Source of the DNA: Zingiber officinale
Lineage: Eukaryota; Streptophyta; Magnoliopsida; Zingiberales; Zingiberaceae
Assembly (NCBI RefSeq): GCF_018446385.1
Contig: NC_055986.1
Span: forward strand, 29,385,593 to 29,449,592
Reading direction: 5' to 3'
Length of the DNA: 64,000 bases
In this document: positions 1 to 11,500 of the stretch, piece after piece
How the letters are laid out: every line of letters starts with the position of its first letter
How positions within the stretch are numbered: position 1 is the stretch's first letter
Notes under the pieces: model-generated
Databases searched by the model: none
Seen by the model: only the letters and a program-made list of their open reading frames with translations
Told to the model about the DNA's origin: nothing
Program-made: the position numbers and the translations under genes

Positions 1-688
1 AGGCTAATTGAGTTAGACTTAAGTTGATTCGTGTGTTCAATGAGTCTAATTTAGATTATGACTCATTGAATCAATTTAATTAAATGAATTAGATTCATTA
101 TATTAATTGGCTTGAATTAAATGGTTGGATTAGATCAACCATGAGAGAGATTAAGTCAAGTTTGACTTGACTTGAGAGGAAGAGGAAGAGTCAAGTTTGA
201 CTTGACTTTATGCCACATCATTTGTGACTTGACATTAAGTGGCCAATGATGATGTGCCACATCATCATGTTTAGCACATGTGTGTGACACCTAATGGGGG
301 TTACAAATTCACTTTCAATTTAATGTGGCCCTCCACATTTAATGAAAAAGGAGTTACACTCCATGAAGGTGGCCGGCCACTTTTGATTATGAATGGAATT
401 CAATTTTATTCAAGGCTCATTCACATCTTCTTCTTCCTAGAGCTCTCTCTTCTTTCTCTCCCTCTCCTCTCTTGGCCGAACACCCTAGTTGCTAGCACAC
501 CTTTGTTTGGTCCTCTCCACCTAATTTTGTTCGTGTGGATACGCATAGAGAGTTGTCTACCTTGACAACTTGAGATCCGGCACCTTGGACGAGCGGGATT
601 CGTGAAAGGCACGCATCAAGGGTAAAACTCGTACTCTAATGTAGATCTAGATTTTATAAACTCGCAGTAGAAATTTTTATCTTAGCAA
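1..688 (+). repeat. Copia-type LTR fragment
   Basis: This stretch matches, with divergence, the 3' half of the solo LTR at 47382-49185. Shared landmarks in the same order are the ATTGAGTTAGACT-like start, repeated TCAAGTTTGACTTGACTT, a GGCCGGCCAC block, a CT-rich tract, TTCGTGTGGATACG, GATCCGGCACC and GAGCGGGAT, then GTAGATCTAG. It is cut at the left by the window edge. At about 688 it passes directly into the interior of a Gypsy LTR, without the TAACA end of the complete copy. It carries no coding sequence I can support; short open frames here are fortuitous. Confidence 0.75.
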
Positions 689-2690
689 GGTTTCTTTGGT
701 TCCCTTGACGTGGCACAAAACAATCACCCTTTTAATAGCATGTGCTTAACAGAAATCTGCCAATGCATTTCTTAACAGAATAATTGATGTTTGGTTTGAG
801 TTTATAGTGTAGTATTTCAGTTTGAATCATGAATGTAACATGCCTAAGGACCTCTATTGCCCTATAGAAGTATAAGCTTTACATAGGTATCAAGCTTTAC
901 CTAAGTTTTAAATTCCAGCAGATTCAAGCATTCTATCATCTTTATGTAGCAATTTCTTTTATAGTAATAGCATTCTTACCTTATGCCTTGCTTTGCTGGA
1001 AACGAATCAGAATATGTAGACCTACTGAGTGCATGCTTTAGTATATCATGGGTTAACTTTTGATAGCAGCAGTGATTACCTCTTCCTTATGCTTTACTTT
1101 GCTAGAAGTAATTTAGAAGGTGTAGGTTTGTTAAGTGTATGTCCTAGTATATTGCTATCTTTACGTAGAAATTTCTGATAGTAGCAGCATCTTTTCCTCA
1201 TGCTTTGCCTTGTTGGAAATAGCTAAGAAGTGTAGACCCATTAATTGCATATTTTTGCATTTTGAAGCAGTGCAGATTTTTACCTATTGTAGTAGTGCAG
1301 ATTTTTGCATTTTGTAGCATTGCAGTTTATCTCCTTTAGCAGTGTAGATTCTTTGTTTCTTATTTTGAAGCATGCTTAAAGAATTTAGATTTGCTTCCCT
1401 TTGTTTTAATTCTGACATAGCATGCTTAAGGAATTTAGATGTGGTTTCCTTTATTTAATTCTGTTGTAGCATACTTAAAGAAGTCAGATTCGAAGTTAGG
1501 TTTGCTTTCCTTTGATTTATTCTGCTGATATATGCTTAAAGAATCTTGTTGCTCTATAAAAAACTCTAGGATTTGCATGTAAGTGGAAAAAATAAGAGTT
1601 CTATTAAATCCTTAGAGGTTTAAGTAGTTATAAGAAAGAGATACCAAGGTCTTAATAGGATCCCTAAGTTTAAGAATTGGGATCAGTAGCACACCAAGTG
1701 CTCAAAGAAATGCCACGGCGTTTTAATATAAGAATATTAAAAGATAACAAGTATTTTATTTTAAAGAAAGGCTAGTACGACTTTCGAGGTTGTCGCATTC
1801 CAAAATCGGTCGAGGTCTTGTACCCCGTAAGTACCGAGAGAATAGAGATCCGCCAGGCTCGCTTGACATGCTGCTGGTACTACGCCTAGGCCCAAGAAGA
1901 AAGTTGATTATTATTTTGAAGTATTAAAGTATAAGTTTTGAAATAAATGAAACAAGCTTCACTTATGTTTAGAGTCAGCAAGTTTAGCTTCTTTTAATTC
2001 GAAGCATGCAATATTAGTTGTATTTGTTTCCTGAGTAGTTATTTAGCATGATTAGCTTTATCTTCCAGCATGTAGTTTTTATTCTTGTATGTCACGAGTA
2101 TGCTAATTTTATTGCTTTGCTATTAGTTGGGCATGAGTAATCTTTATTGCTATTAGATTAACATGAGTAGCTATATATGCTTTATTTTAGAGCATTCAAT
2201 TTCTAGTTTCTTCTTGTATACATGCACATTCGTGTTTTTGTGAGTTAGATTGCGCTTACTAAGCATTTGCTTATAGTTTGTATTTCCTTTTATTGCAGAT
2301 ACAGGAAAGGAAAGTTTTAGCAAAGGAAGGTGACAAGGAGGTGTTCGATGATGTGTGATGCCTGGACTATGGAGAGATCTGGGGATTTGCAAAGAATTTA
2401 TTAAGACTATTTTCATTAAATTGTTAAAAGAATTTAGAACTTGTACATGCTATTCTATGGATCGTTTTATCGTGCTTTGGGAGAGTTGATTATTTTGGTT
2501 ATATATGAACTGCGTGGTTGTTTGATATATGTTCAGCTACCGCCGTGAAGTATACTATGTTTGTATCTCATTGTATGGTCACCGCAGGGACAAGATGTAA
2601 AATAGAGACTTATCATGGTTTCGATCCTTCTATAGTAGTTAGTAGTTAGAGCGGTCATCCTTAAAAGTAGTAGTAAGAAGGTGGTTGAGT
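689..2690 (+). repeat. G1 5' LTR, partial
   Basis: Collinear with about 7470-9560 of the 3' LTR: same TTTCTTTGGTTCCCTTG start, the run of AGCATGCTTAAAGAA minisatellite-like units (about 1370-1560), GCCCAAGAAGAAAGT, and the AGTAGTAGTAAGAAGG end. The first kilobase of a full-length LTR is not present. The two LTRs differ visibly, especially near 1780-1890 and 2540-2690, in keeping with an old insertion. The primer-binding site that should follow is not recognisable. Confidence 0.82.
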
Positions 2691-3990
2691 AATGAAAGCA
2701 TATCACACCAACCTTGTCGCTCTAGTAAGAATGTATGTTTATGCTAGCGGATAGAGAAATGTTTAGAAGAAGTACCTATATGTGTTTAAAGTCAAGAATC
2801 ATGCTTAAGTAAGATATATCTAGAAAGTATAGTGATGATTTCAAGTTTTCCGCATGACGAGATGTCAAAGGGCGCGTCTCGCACCAGACAGAATCAAGCA
2901 CGGAGAGCAAGAAGAGCTGAACAATGAACCTAATCCGGTTGTTGTTCAACTCGGAGACAAGCGGAGTAGCAACAAGTGATCGTCAACATGATGGCGAATC
3001 GTGATCCCTCTCACCCTCCAACTATCAATGTGGAGACTCCGGTGGTGCTGAGGTTCCACTACTGAAGTCCCCAAGTCCCCATAGAAGACAAGAAGCATCG
3101 ACGTCATTAAATCGAAGCCGAAAACTTCTCAGTCGATCGAGACACGGATACCCAGGCTTGGTTCAGTAATTAGAGACCGATGGAGCTTCTGGCGAAGTCG
3201 AGAAGGTCAAGTGTGCCTCTTCCGCCATATCGAAATGCTCGTATGTGGTGGGAGAGAGATAGTTAAGAGCAAGAGAGTAGTCAATCGATGAGTGGATTGA
3301 CTCAAGTTTCAAAGAATTCTTCCCCAATGGATCCAATAAGCCCTATGAAGAGTTTATAAAATTGCACAAGGTGACCCAGAGAAGAAGCGCTTAAAAGATT
3401 CAATAGGCTAGCCTGCTCGTCTCTATCTAGAGCTAGTAAGCACGGGAAGGAACGAGGAGATGCTCTGAGATCTTGAGACCGATGATAGCACTTAATGGTG
3501 AGTAGTGGAACTCACCACTGAGGGGTTGGTGTGGCATTAGTCGAGCACTATTGAACAACATCAAGGCACAACAAACGCAACTCAAGCCAATCAAGATAGG
3601 GCAAGGGCGTCCCCTAGGCAATTAAGCGAGACAAAAAGGACGACCCAAGCAGAAGAAGTTCGGATAGTTGCGGTATCGGAGTTTCCAAGAGCTACCGGAC
3701 TACCTCCCAATAGAGAAGTGGAGTTACTGGTCCAATTTCAAAAGCACCGCATCGAATGTCTCCAGCAGAGTTGAAGAGTTACAAGAACAACTTGGAGGCT
3801 GACACCATCCGCCTAGTCATTCACCATGGAGCTCCTGTGTTGTTTGTCAAGAAGAAGGATGGATCTATGCATATAGAGCGCTGAACAAAGTGACAATCAA
3901 AACAAGTACCCAGAATCGGCGACTTTATTTGATCAATTGAAAGGGCAACAGTGTTCTCCAAGATAGACGCGTCTGGGTACCATTAGTGGA
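2691..3990 (+). pseudogene. G1 gag and 5' pol remains
   Basis: Decayed gag and the start of pol. Recognisable by similarity to the better preserved G3 and G4 copies: a gag stretch around 2940-3420 (the GTGGTGGGAGAG block encoding the MWWER motif lies near 3245) and the start of reverse transcriptase around 3720-3990 (AAGAAGAAGGATGGATCTATG, the VKKKDGSM block). I do not see a continuous protease or CCHC knuckle. The stretch is rich in TCGA/ATCG words compared with the rest of G1, which may be a sequence-quality effect. Heavily broken. Confidence 0.65.
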
Positions 3991-6453
3991 AGTGAAAGAA
4001 AGTGATATACACAGCTCAGACAGAATATGGACACTACAAATTTATAGTCATGCCATTTGGTGTGTCTAATGCACCTGCAGTCTTCATGGACTTAATGAAC
4101 AGAGTGTTCAGAGAATACCTTGACAAATTTGTTATCGTGTTCATCGATGACATTTTAGTCTATTCCAGAACCCCAGAGGAGCATGACACGCACTTGAGAA
4201 TAGTCCTGCAGACCCTACAGCAGAAATAACTTTATGCCAAATTCTCGAAGTGCGAGTTCTGGTTAAATCAGGTGGCGTTTCTACGTCACATTATTTCTAA
4301 AGAAGGCATCCAAGTGGATCCTGCGAAAATAGAAGCGGTCAACAATTGGAGTAGATCCAAGAATGCTAGGGAGATCAGAAGCTTCCTTGGTTTAGCTGGG
4401 TACTACAAGAAATTTATGAATGACTTTTTCAGGATAGCTTCCCCACTAACGACCCTAACTAGGAAGAACAAGAGGTTTGAATGGTCAGACAAATGTGAGC
4501 AGAGTTTCCAAGCATTGAAGAAGAGATTAACCAGTGCTCCTATTCTGATAGTTCCAGAAAGTGACAAGAGTTTTGACATCTACAGTGATGCTTCCAAGAT
4601 GGGCCTAGGTGCTGTACTCATGCAAGAAGGAAAAGTTATAGCTTATGCTTCCAGACAACTCAAAGATTATGAGAAGAACTACCCCACTCATGATCTCATT
4701 TGGTCGAAATAAGCGGGTATACTTTGGACTCTGTTTCTGTATGGAGAGTCGACCATGAGTTAAGTATTTCTTCACCCAGAAAGACTTAAACATGAGACAA
4801 CGCAGGTGGCTAGAGTTGGTCAAAGACTATGACTGTGAAATCTTCTACCACCCAGGCAAAGCTAACAAAGTGGCAGATGCACTAAGCAGAAAATCCAGTG
4901 CATTCCTGATGTCTTTGTCATCATTAGTCCTGCCACTGCAGAAGGAGTTGTCAGATTTTGGAATCAAAATTGTTGAAGGGCAACTCTCTGCATTGACCTT
5001 AGAGTCTACCTTGCTTGAGGATATACAGAGAAAGTAGAGTGAAGATCCAGACATCTAGAAGATCAAGCAAGGGATACAGAAAGAAGAAGATACAGAGTTT
5101 CGAGTATCAAACAGTGGAGTTCTTTATCAGGGGAACCGCCTTTGTGTCCCCAACGATGAGGAATTAAGAAGGAAGATTTTAGAGGAAGCTCATAGTACAC
5201 CCTACTCCATGCATCCTGGTTCTACCAAGATGTACCAAGATGTGAAACAGAGGTTCTGGTGGTCTGGACTCAAAAGAGATGTAGCTAAATATGTCAGTAC
5301 CTGCCTGACATGTCAGAGAGTCAAAGCAGAGAACTAGAGACCAGGAGGAGTTCTACAGCCCCTTCCAATACCAGAGTGGAAGTGGGGAGACATATCCATG
5401 GACTTTATAACAGGTCTTTCGAGAACCACGAATGGATATGACGTGATATGGGTAATAGTGGACCGATTGACCAAATCTGCTCATTTTCTAGCCATCAAGG
5501 TGTCCCACTCTATAGAGCAGTTGACACAGCTGTATGTTAAGGAGGTGATCAGACATCACGGAGTTCCTAAATCTATTGTTTCTGATAGAGATGGACGTTT
5601 CACCTCTCACTTTTGGGAGTGTGTTCAGAATGCACTAGGCACTAAACTCAAGTTCAGCACAACCTTCCATCCTCAGACTGATGGACAGACAGAACGAGTA
5701 AATCAGATCCTAGAAGATATGCTCAGAGCTTGTGCGCTAGATTTCAAGGGAAGTTGGTACAAGTATCTGTGCTTAGCTTAATTTTCCTACAACAATAGTT
5801 ATCAAGCTACCATCAAGATGTCATCATATGAGGCGTTGTATGGCAGAAAGTGCAGATCACCCATGTTCTGGCAAGAAGCAAGTGAAAGAAAAGAAATGGA
5901 AGTGGAGCTGGGCATTCAGACAGAGCTGATAGATGAGACTACTCAGGCTATTTAGAAGATTAGACAGAGAATTGAGACTACATAGAGTAGACAGAAGAGT
6001 TATGCTGACACACGTCGTAGGCCACTTGAGTTCCAAATAGGGGATTCAGTTTTTCTCAAAGTCGCTCCTATGAAGGGAGTGATGAGATTTGGCAAGAAGG
6101 GCAAATTAAGTCCCCGCTACGTAGGACCTTACCTGATCACAGAAAGGATTGGGAAAGTAGCTTACAAGCTGGATTTACCACAGGACATGTCAGCAATACA
6201 TAACGTATTTCATGTCTCCATGCTAAAGAAGTGTCTCCACGACCCTAGCCAAGTGATTCAGCCTCAGTCTGTGCAGATCCAGGAGGATCTTAGCTATGAG
6301 AGCAGACCTACACAAATAGTGGACAGAGCAGTTAAGAGACTAAGGAATAAAGAAGTGCCATTAATGAAGGTCATCTGGCAGAATTAGAAGCACGAGGAAG
6401 TTAATTGGGAGCGTGAGGACAGTATGAGAAAGAAATATCCAGAGTTATTCTAA
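3991..6453 (+). pseudogene. G1 pol remains: RT, RNase H, integrase, chromodomain
   Basis: Pieces of a Gypsy polyprotein in normal order. Reverse transcriptase with [10 protein letters not shown] lies at about 4140-4175 and continues through the [11 protein letters not shown] block near 4385. RNase H with [15 protein letters not shown] starts near 4575 and continues to LADALSR-like VADALSRK near 4870. An integrase core at 5398-5781 shows IVDRLTKSAHF and SDRDGRF, two of the DDE acidic positions, and the HPQTDGQTERVNQ block. The C-terminal region at 6070-6450 contains GKLSPRYVGPY, HNVFHVSMLKK and a chromodomain-like tail ending in YPELF. Several breaks interrupt it, so it cannot give a polyprotein. 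Confidence 0.87.
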
Positions 6454-6648
6454 GTTCGAGGATGAACTTTTTATAAGGTATGGGGAATTGTAACAATCCA
6501 AATTTCCTCAATTCGAGTCCTAAAAGTAATTTAAAAATATTTAAAAATGCTATAGAAATATTCTAGGGATTTTTAGAAATTTTTAGAGTATTTTTATACA
6601 ATTTTTGGAGGTTGTTTGATATTTTTACTAAACGAAAGAAGTTTCGAC

Positions 6649-6740
6649 AAAAAAATGTCCAAGCCGAGATTCGAACCCGTGACCTCCGGCCGAACTAATG
6701 TCTTAAGCGAATCCAGCTGACCAGGAAACCCAAGCGGGCG
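6649..6740 (-). other. tRNA-like module 1 in G1 LTR
   Basis: Read on the minus strand it has an A-box-like TGGTCAGCTGG (6713-6723), a B box GGGTTCGAATC (6668-6678) and, about a dozen bases on, a run of seven T (A-run on plus strand at 6649-6655). Spacing and order are as in a tRNA gene or tRNA-derived SINE head. The whole cloverleaf does not pair, so I do not call it a tRNA gene. Pol III transcription would run against the LTR sense strand. Confidence 0.55.
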
Positions 6741-6803
6741 TGATGATCAAATAGGGAAATAAAATATATTTAAGCAGTAAGGAAATCGAAAATAAATTGA
6801 AAT

Positions 6804-6885
6804 AAAAAGGGCGCGGCTGAGGAATCGAACTCGCGACCTTTGACTCGGTCAAAACCCAGCTGACCAAGTGTTCATGCGGCCGTTG
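6804..6885 (-). other. tRNA-like module 2 in G1 LTR
   Basis: A second minus-strand module beside the first: A-box-like TGGTCAGCTGG (6856-6866), B-box-like GAGTTCGATTCC (6821-6832) and a five-T run (plus-strand A-run at 6804-6808). The T-stem pairs poorly, so it is a more decayed tRNA-like sequence. The solo LTR at 18522-21649 also has two modules at the matching place. Confidence 0.5.
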
Positions 6886-9573
6886 CTGAATAAGGAAAGA
6901 GCAACAAATATTTAAGGTATAGTATTTAATAAAAAAAAACCCTAGTTACAAAAGAGGGCTTAATTTTTCCCGAGACCAAAAACCTTTCCTCTCCTCTCTT
7001 GCGACGGCGCTTCTCCTCTCGGGCGGAAACGAAGCCACACTTAGGGCACGTCTCCGGCGGCCAGAGAGCACCTTTTTCCGTGAGGTCTTCACACCTTCTC
7101 GGTCGTCTCGTCGAGGGGAGCACGCTGACACAAAGGAATCACCGAGAGCTCGAGTTCTCCCGAAACCCTAGTGCTTCCTTTCCGCCTGTAAGTCCAAGAA
7201 AACCTAAGGTAAAGTTGCTACTCACTTGCAGTAGGATAGTTTCGGGTTCTTATTCCTTTTGTTTTCGAATTCTCTGTGAAGATTGTGGGCTGGGTTTGCT
7301 GCCGTGAGGTTCAAGGAAGAACATGAATGGTAAAGTTTAAGCATGCAGGCAGTTTACCTCAAGCTTTGTAGCTGGATTTCGGATTTTATTGTTCTAGGCA
7401 AAGAGCATGAAGAACAATTAGGATTTTAAGTTCACAGTATCAATTGTTTATAGTAGCAACTCTTTCTTTGGTTCCCTTGCCGTGGCACATAGCAATCACC
7501 CTTTTAATAGCATGTTCTTAATAGAAATCTACCAATGCATTTCTTAATAGAATAATTGATGTTCGGTTTGAGTTTATAGTGTAGTATTTCAGTTTGAGTC
7601 ATGAATGTAACATGCCTAAGGATCTCTATTGCCCTATAGAAGTATAAGCTTTATATAGGTATCAAGCTTTACCTAAGTTTTAAATTTCAGCAGATTCAAG
7701 CATTCCATCATCTTTATGTAGCAATTTCTTTTATAGTAATAGCATTCTTACCTTATGCCTTGCTTTGCTGGAAACGAATCAGAATATGTAGACCTACTGA
7801 GTGCATGCTTTAGTATATCATGGGTTAACTTTTGATAGCAGCAGTGATTACCTCTTCCTTATGCTTTGCTTTGCTAGAAGTAATTTAGAAGGTGTAGGTT
7901 TGTTAAGTGTATGTCCTAGTATATTGCTATCTTTACGTAGAAATTTCTGATAGTAGCAGCATCTTTTCCTCATGCTTTGCCTTGTTGGAAACAGCTTAGA
8001 AGTGTAGACCCATTAAGTGCAGATTTTTTCATTTTGAAGCAGTGCAGATTTTTGCATTTTGTAGCATTGCAGATTTTTGCATTTTGTAGCATTGCAGTTT
8101 ATCTCCTTTAGCAGTGTAGATTCTTTGTTTCTTATTTTGAAGCATGCTTAAAGAATTTAGATTTGCTTCCCTTTTTTTTAATTCTGACATAGCATGCTTA
8201 AGGAATTCAGATGTGGTTTCCTTTATTTAATTCTGTTGTAGCATACTTAAAGAAGTCAGATTCAGTTTTCCTTTGAATTATATCTGTTGTAGCATGCTTA
8301 AAGAAGTTAGGTTTGCTTTCCTTTGATTTATTCTGTTGATATATGCTTAAAGAATCTTGTTGCTCTATAAAAAAAACTCTAGGATTTGCATGTAAGTGGA
8401 AAAAAAAATAAGAGTTCTATTAAATCCTTAGAGGTTTAAGTAGTTATAAGAAAGAGAGACCAAGGTCTTAATAGGATCCCTAAGTTTAAGAATTGGGATC
8501 AGTAGCACACCAAGTGCTCAAAGAAATGCCAAGGCGTTTTAATATAAGAATATTAAAAGATAACAAGTATTTTATTTTAAAGAAAGGCTAGTACCCGACT
8601 TCCGAGGTTGTCGTTAAATAAATCCAGGTGACCAATTCCGAGGTCTTGGCCCTGGTAAGACCGAGGTCTTTATCCTCGTAGAACTAGTGGCTCGCTACCA
8701 CAGTCTCTATTAGGGAGCGCTCTTTGGTACTACGCCTGGGCCCAAGAAGAAAGTGGATTATTATTTTGAAGTATTAAAGTATGAGTTTTGAAACAAATGA
8801 AACAAACTTCACTTATGTTTAGAGTCAGCAAGTTTAGCTTCTTTTAATTCGAAGAATGCAGTATTAGTTGTATTTGTTTCCTGAGTAGTTATTTAGCATG
8901 ATTAGCTTTATCTTCCAGCATGTAGTTTTTATTCTTGTATGTCACGAGTATGCTAATTTTATTGCTTTGCTATTAGTTGGGCATGAGTAATCTTTATTGC
9001 TATTAGATTAACATGAGTAGCTATATATGCTTTATTTTAGAGCATTCAGTTTCTAGTTTCTTCTTGTATACATGCACATTCATGTTTTTGTGAGTTAGAT
9101 TGCGCTTACTAAGCATTTGCTTATAGTTTGCATTTCCTCTTATTGCAGATAAAGGAAAGGAAAGTTTTAGCAAAGGAAGGTGACAAGGAGGTGTTCGATG
9201 ATGTGTGATGCCTGGACTATGGAGAGATCTAGGGATTTGCCAAGAATTTATTAAGACTATTTTCGTCAAATTGTTAAAAGAATTTAGAACTTGTACATGC
9301 TATTCTATGGATCGTTTTATCGTGCTTTGCGAGAGTTGATTATTTTGGTTATATATGAACTGTGTGGTTGTTTGATATATGTTCCAGCCACCTGTGGCTG
9401 AAGTATACTATGTATGTATCTCATTTTATGGTCACCGGTATAGGGGAGATGCTGCCGAAATTTTTCGGTAGAGACTCATCGTGGTTTCGATCATACCGGT
9501 TATGTAGAGTTAGTAGTTAAGTAACGGTCATCCTTAGAAAGTAGTAGTAGTAGTAAGAAGGGTGGTCGTTACA

Positions 9574-9786
9574 GTTGCAAAGAGGGGGAAGGTTCAACAT
9601 TTTAGGGGTGATTAATTTGGCTACTGTTTAGTCCCACATTGCTTGTGCATGGTGAGCTTCCTATAGAGGACATTATAAATTGGTTCATGGTCGCATCATA
9701 ATAAAACATGTAGCTGTGTGATAAGCACAAAGTGAATTATTCTTTCACCTTTTTTTAAAAGAATACCGTGTAATTTTCACTAAAAA
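9574..9786 (+). repeat. Tandem-array unit fragment (type D)
   Basis: A 213-bp piece of the tandem repeat seen at 31514-47381. It runs from GCAAAGAGGGGGAAGG through the USE-like GTCCCACATTG, TATAAATTGG and AATAAAACATG to GTGTAATTTTCACTAAAAA. Its CACC-TTTTTTT and TTTTCACT variants match type D units (near 33970, 35904 and 43287). It is the left side of the site into which G2 inserted; the unit continues at 31514. Confidence 0.88.
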
Positions 9787-9903
9787 TGTAACGCCCGAAA
9801 TTCTCAAAATCATTTTAGAAATATTCTATGATTTTTCTAAAATTTTAGAATATTTTTATGAAATTTTTAGAGTAGCGGAAGTAGCAAAAATAAATAGAAA
9901 CGT

Positions 9904-9992
9904 AAAATGGCCTAAGCGGGAATTGAACCCGGGACCTATTGGGTCCTACGACTTATAGACAGCTTTAGTAACCAAGTGAACCCAGCAGGGCC
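9904..9992 (-). other. tRNA-like module in G2 5' LTR
   Basis: On the minus strand: an A-box-like TTCACTTGGTTA (about 9971-9982), then a B box GGGTTCAATTCCC (9918-9930) with T-stem CGGG/CCCG around the loop TTCAATT, then TTTT (plus-strand AAAA at 9904-9907). The same module is in the 3' LTR. Antisense to the LTR, about 120 bp from its start. Confidence 0.55.
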
Positions 9993-11500
9993 GTGTTGAA
10001 AGGAAAAGGAATCAATTAAATTTATATTAGAGTTAGGCGAAATTATCCACTTAATATAAACAGGGAATTAATAAGTGAAGAGTTATTTTAACGTAACTTT
10101 TCTCCTCCTCAAACCCTCACCCACGCCGCCCCCTTCTCCTCTTCTTCTCTCGGCGCCAACCACAAGAACAAACCTAGGGTTCCTTTCCTAGGGATTCAAG
10201 GACACCTTCCGGCGACGACTCCGACACGAGGACGTTTCTCTCCGCGAGAAGAACGCGTGGACGCAAGAGAATCGTCGAGAAGATCGTCTCCACCGGAAAA
10301 CTAGCGACTAGATTCGTAAGAAAACTAGCGCAAGAGGTAAGAAACCCCTCACCTGCAGTATAAGTAGCTTCCGTATGAATTTTATGCTTCAATTTAGTAG
10401 TATGTAGATTTTCGGCACCAGGGATGCGAATTAGCGCATACCAAGTGTTCGATTAAATTGTTAGCCCAGTTAAAATGCAACTTAGGCATTTTGTTAGCTT
10501 AGAGAAATGCAATAGAAGCTTTTTTACAGCTTATTTAGTCTTGCTACAGCTCTTATAGGACTAGATGTCCAATGGGTAGGCTCCCACAGTCGCCTCTAGG
10601 TTCAGACAACCTAGCTCTAGGTTCAGATAACCTAGAAAGAGCAAGACAAGTAATAATTAGCTATGTTCAGTATTTTACTTTCTCAGTGGCACTGTACTGG
10701 ATTAGATATCCATTGGGTTGGGCTCCCATAGTCGTCCCTTGGTTCAGCTAATCTAGTAAACCCTACTAGATTCAGAATTTGTAACCTCGGGTTTAGTTAG
10801 GGATGCGCGCACAACAAGTACAGTTGCCGGGCCCAAACAGCAGCATGATTATTATTTTGATCTACTTATGAATATAGTTTTCAAACATCACAAAATAGTT
10901 ATGTGAATTCAGTACAGCTTTAGCATCAAATTAGTATTAGCTTAGCTTAGCTTTAGTATCAGTTTAGCTTCCTGTTGATACAACATGATGGTTTATAATT
11001 ATCTTTATTGCCATGATCAGTTTTGCTTCTATGTGTTGTATGTCATGCCATGCTTAGCATATTCAGTATGTATTTCAAATAGCATGTTTTAAAAATATAA
11101 TTTGCATCGTATGCATGTTTTGTGAGGTAGATGGTTTTTGCTAAGCTCTCAAGCTTACAGATAATATTTTTCCTTATACTGCAGATAAAGGTAAAGGAAA
11201 GATGGACTAGCGGAGGCTGGAGGTCAATGCAATGATGAAGATGTGTGTGGAAGGAACCTGGAGCAAAGATCTTGGAGGAAATTAGCAAACTAAGACTTTA
11301 GTTTTCATACAATGATATTTTCCGCATTTCCAGTTATTTTAATGTTATGAATCATGAAAGACCTGTTCAGATTGTTAGTGTTCATGCTTAGAATGTCAGT
11401 TAGTGTTATTAGAATGTTTACCAGTCATCTTAGGACTTGTATGTGTGATTGAGGCACGAAATAGTGCTGAAATCAGGCTTCTGGTACGAAATCAGAAACC

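Larger units (their letters stand above)
689..9573 (+). mobile_element. G1: Ty3/Gypsy chromovirus, Tekay/Del-like, broken
   Basis: An LTR retrotransposon fossil on the plus strand: a partial 5' LTR (689-2690), an internal region with gag and pol remains (2691-6488) and a long 3' LTR (6489-9573). The order protease/RT, RNase H, integrase, then a C-terminal chromodomain-like region ending in WERED...KKYPELF is that of plant chromoviruses. The 3' LTR has the TG...CA boundaries and the TGTAAC/GTTACA inverted ends shared by other Gypsy LTRs here. Many breaks (dozens) make it an old dead copy. The right flank is a tandem-array unit, so it inserted into the array; the left target duplication cannot be checked because the 5' LTR start is missing. 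Confidence 0.88.
6489..9573 (+). repeat. G1 3' LTR (3085 bp)
   Basis: Starts TGTAACAATCC just after the conserved pol end and GAGGATGAACTTTTTATAAGG, and ends GGTGGTCGTTACA. The first 170 bp are AT-rich. Two tRNA-like modules on the opposite strand follow (6649-6885), then a GC-richer leader-like part, a minisatellite with GCATGCTTAAAGAA units (about 8140-8360), and a conserved terminal part with the 14-nt palindrome CCGAAATTTTTCGG at 9455-9468. At 3.1 kb it is long for an LTR but similar to the other Gypsy LTRs here. Confidence 0.85.

Noticed and set aside
6999-7307. Protein gene in the GC-rich part of the G1 LTR
   Set aside because: It lies in the leader-like part of an LTR; the frame is not kept in G3 or the solo LTR and the product has no recognisable domain.
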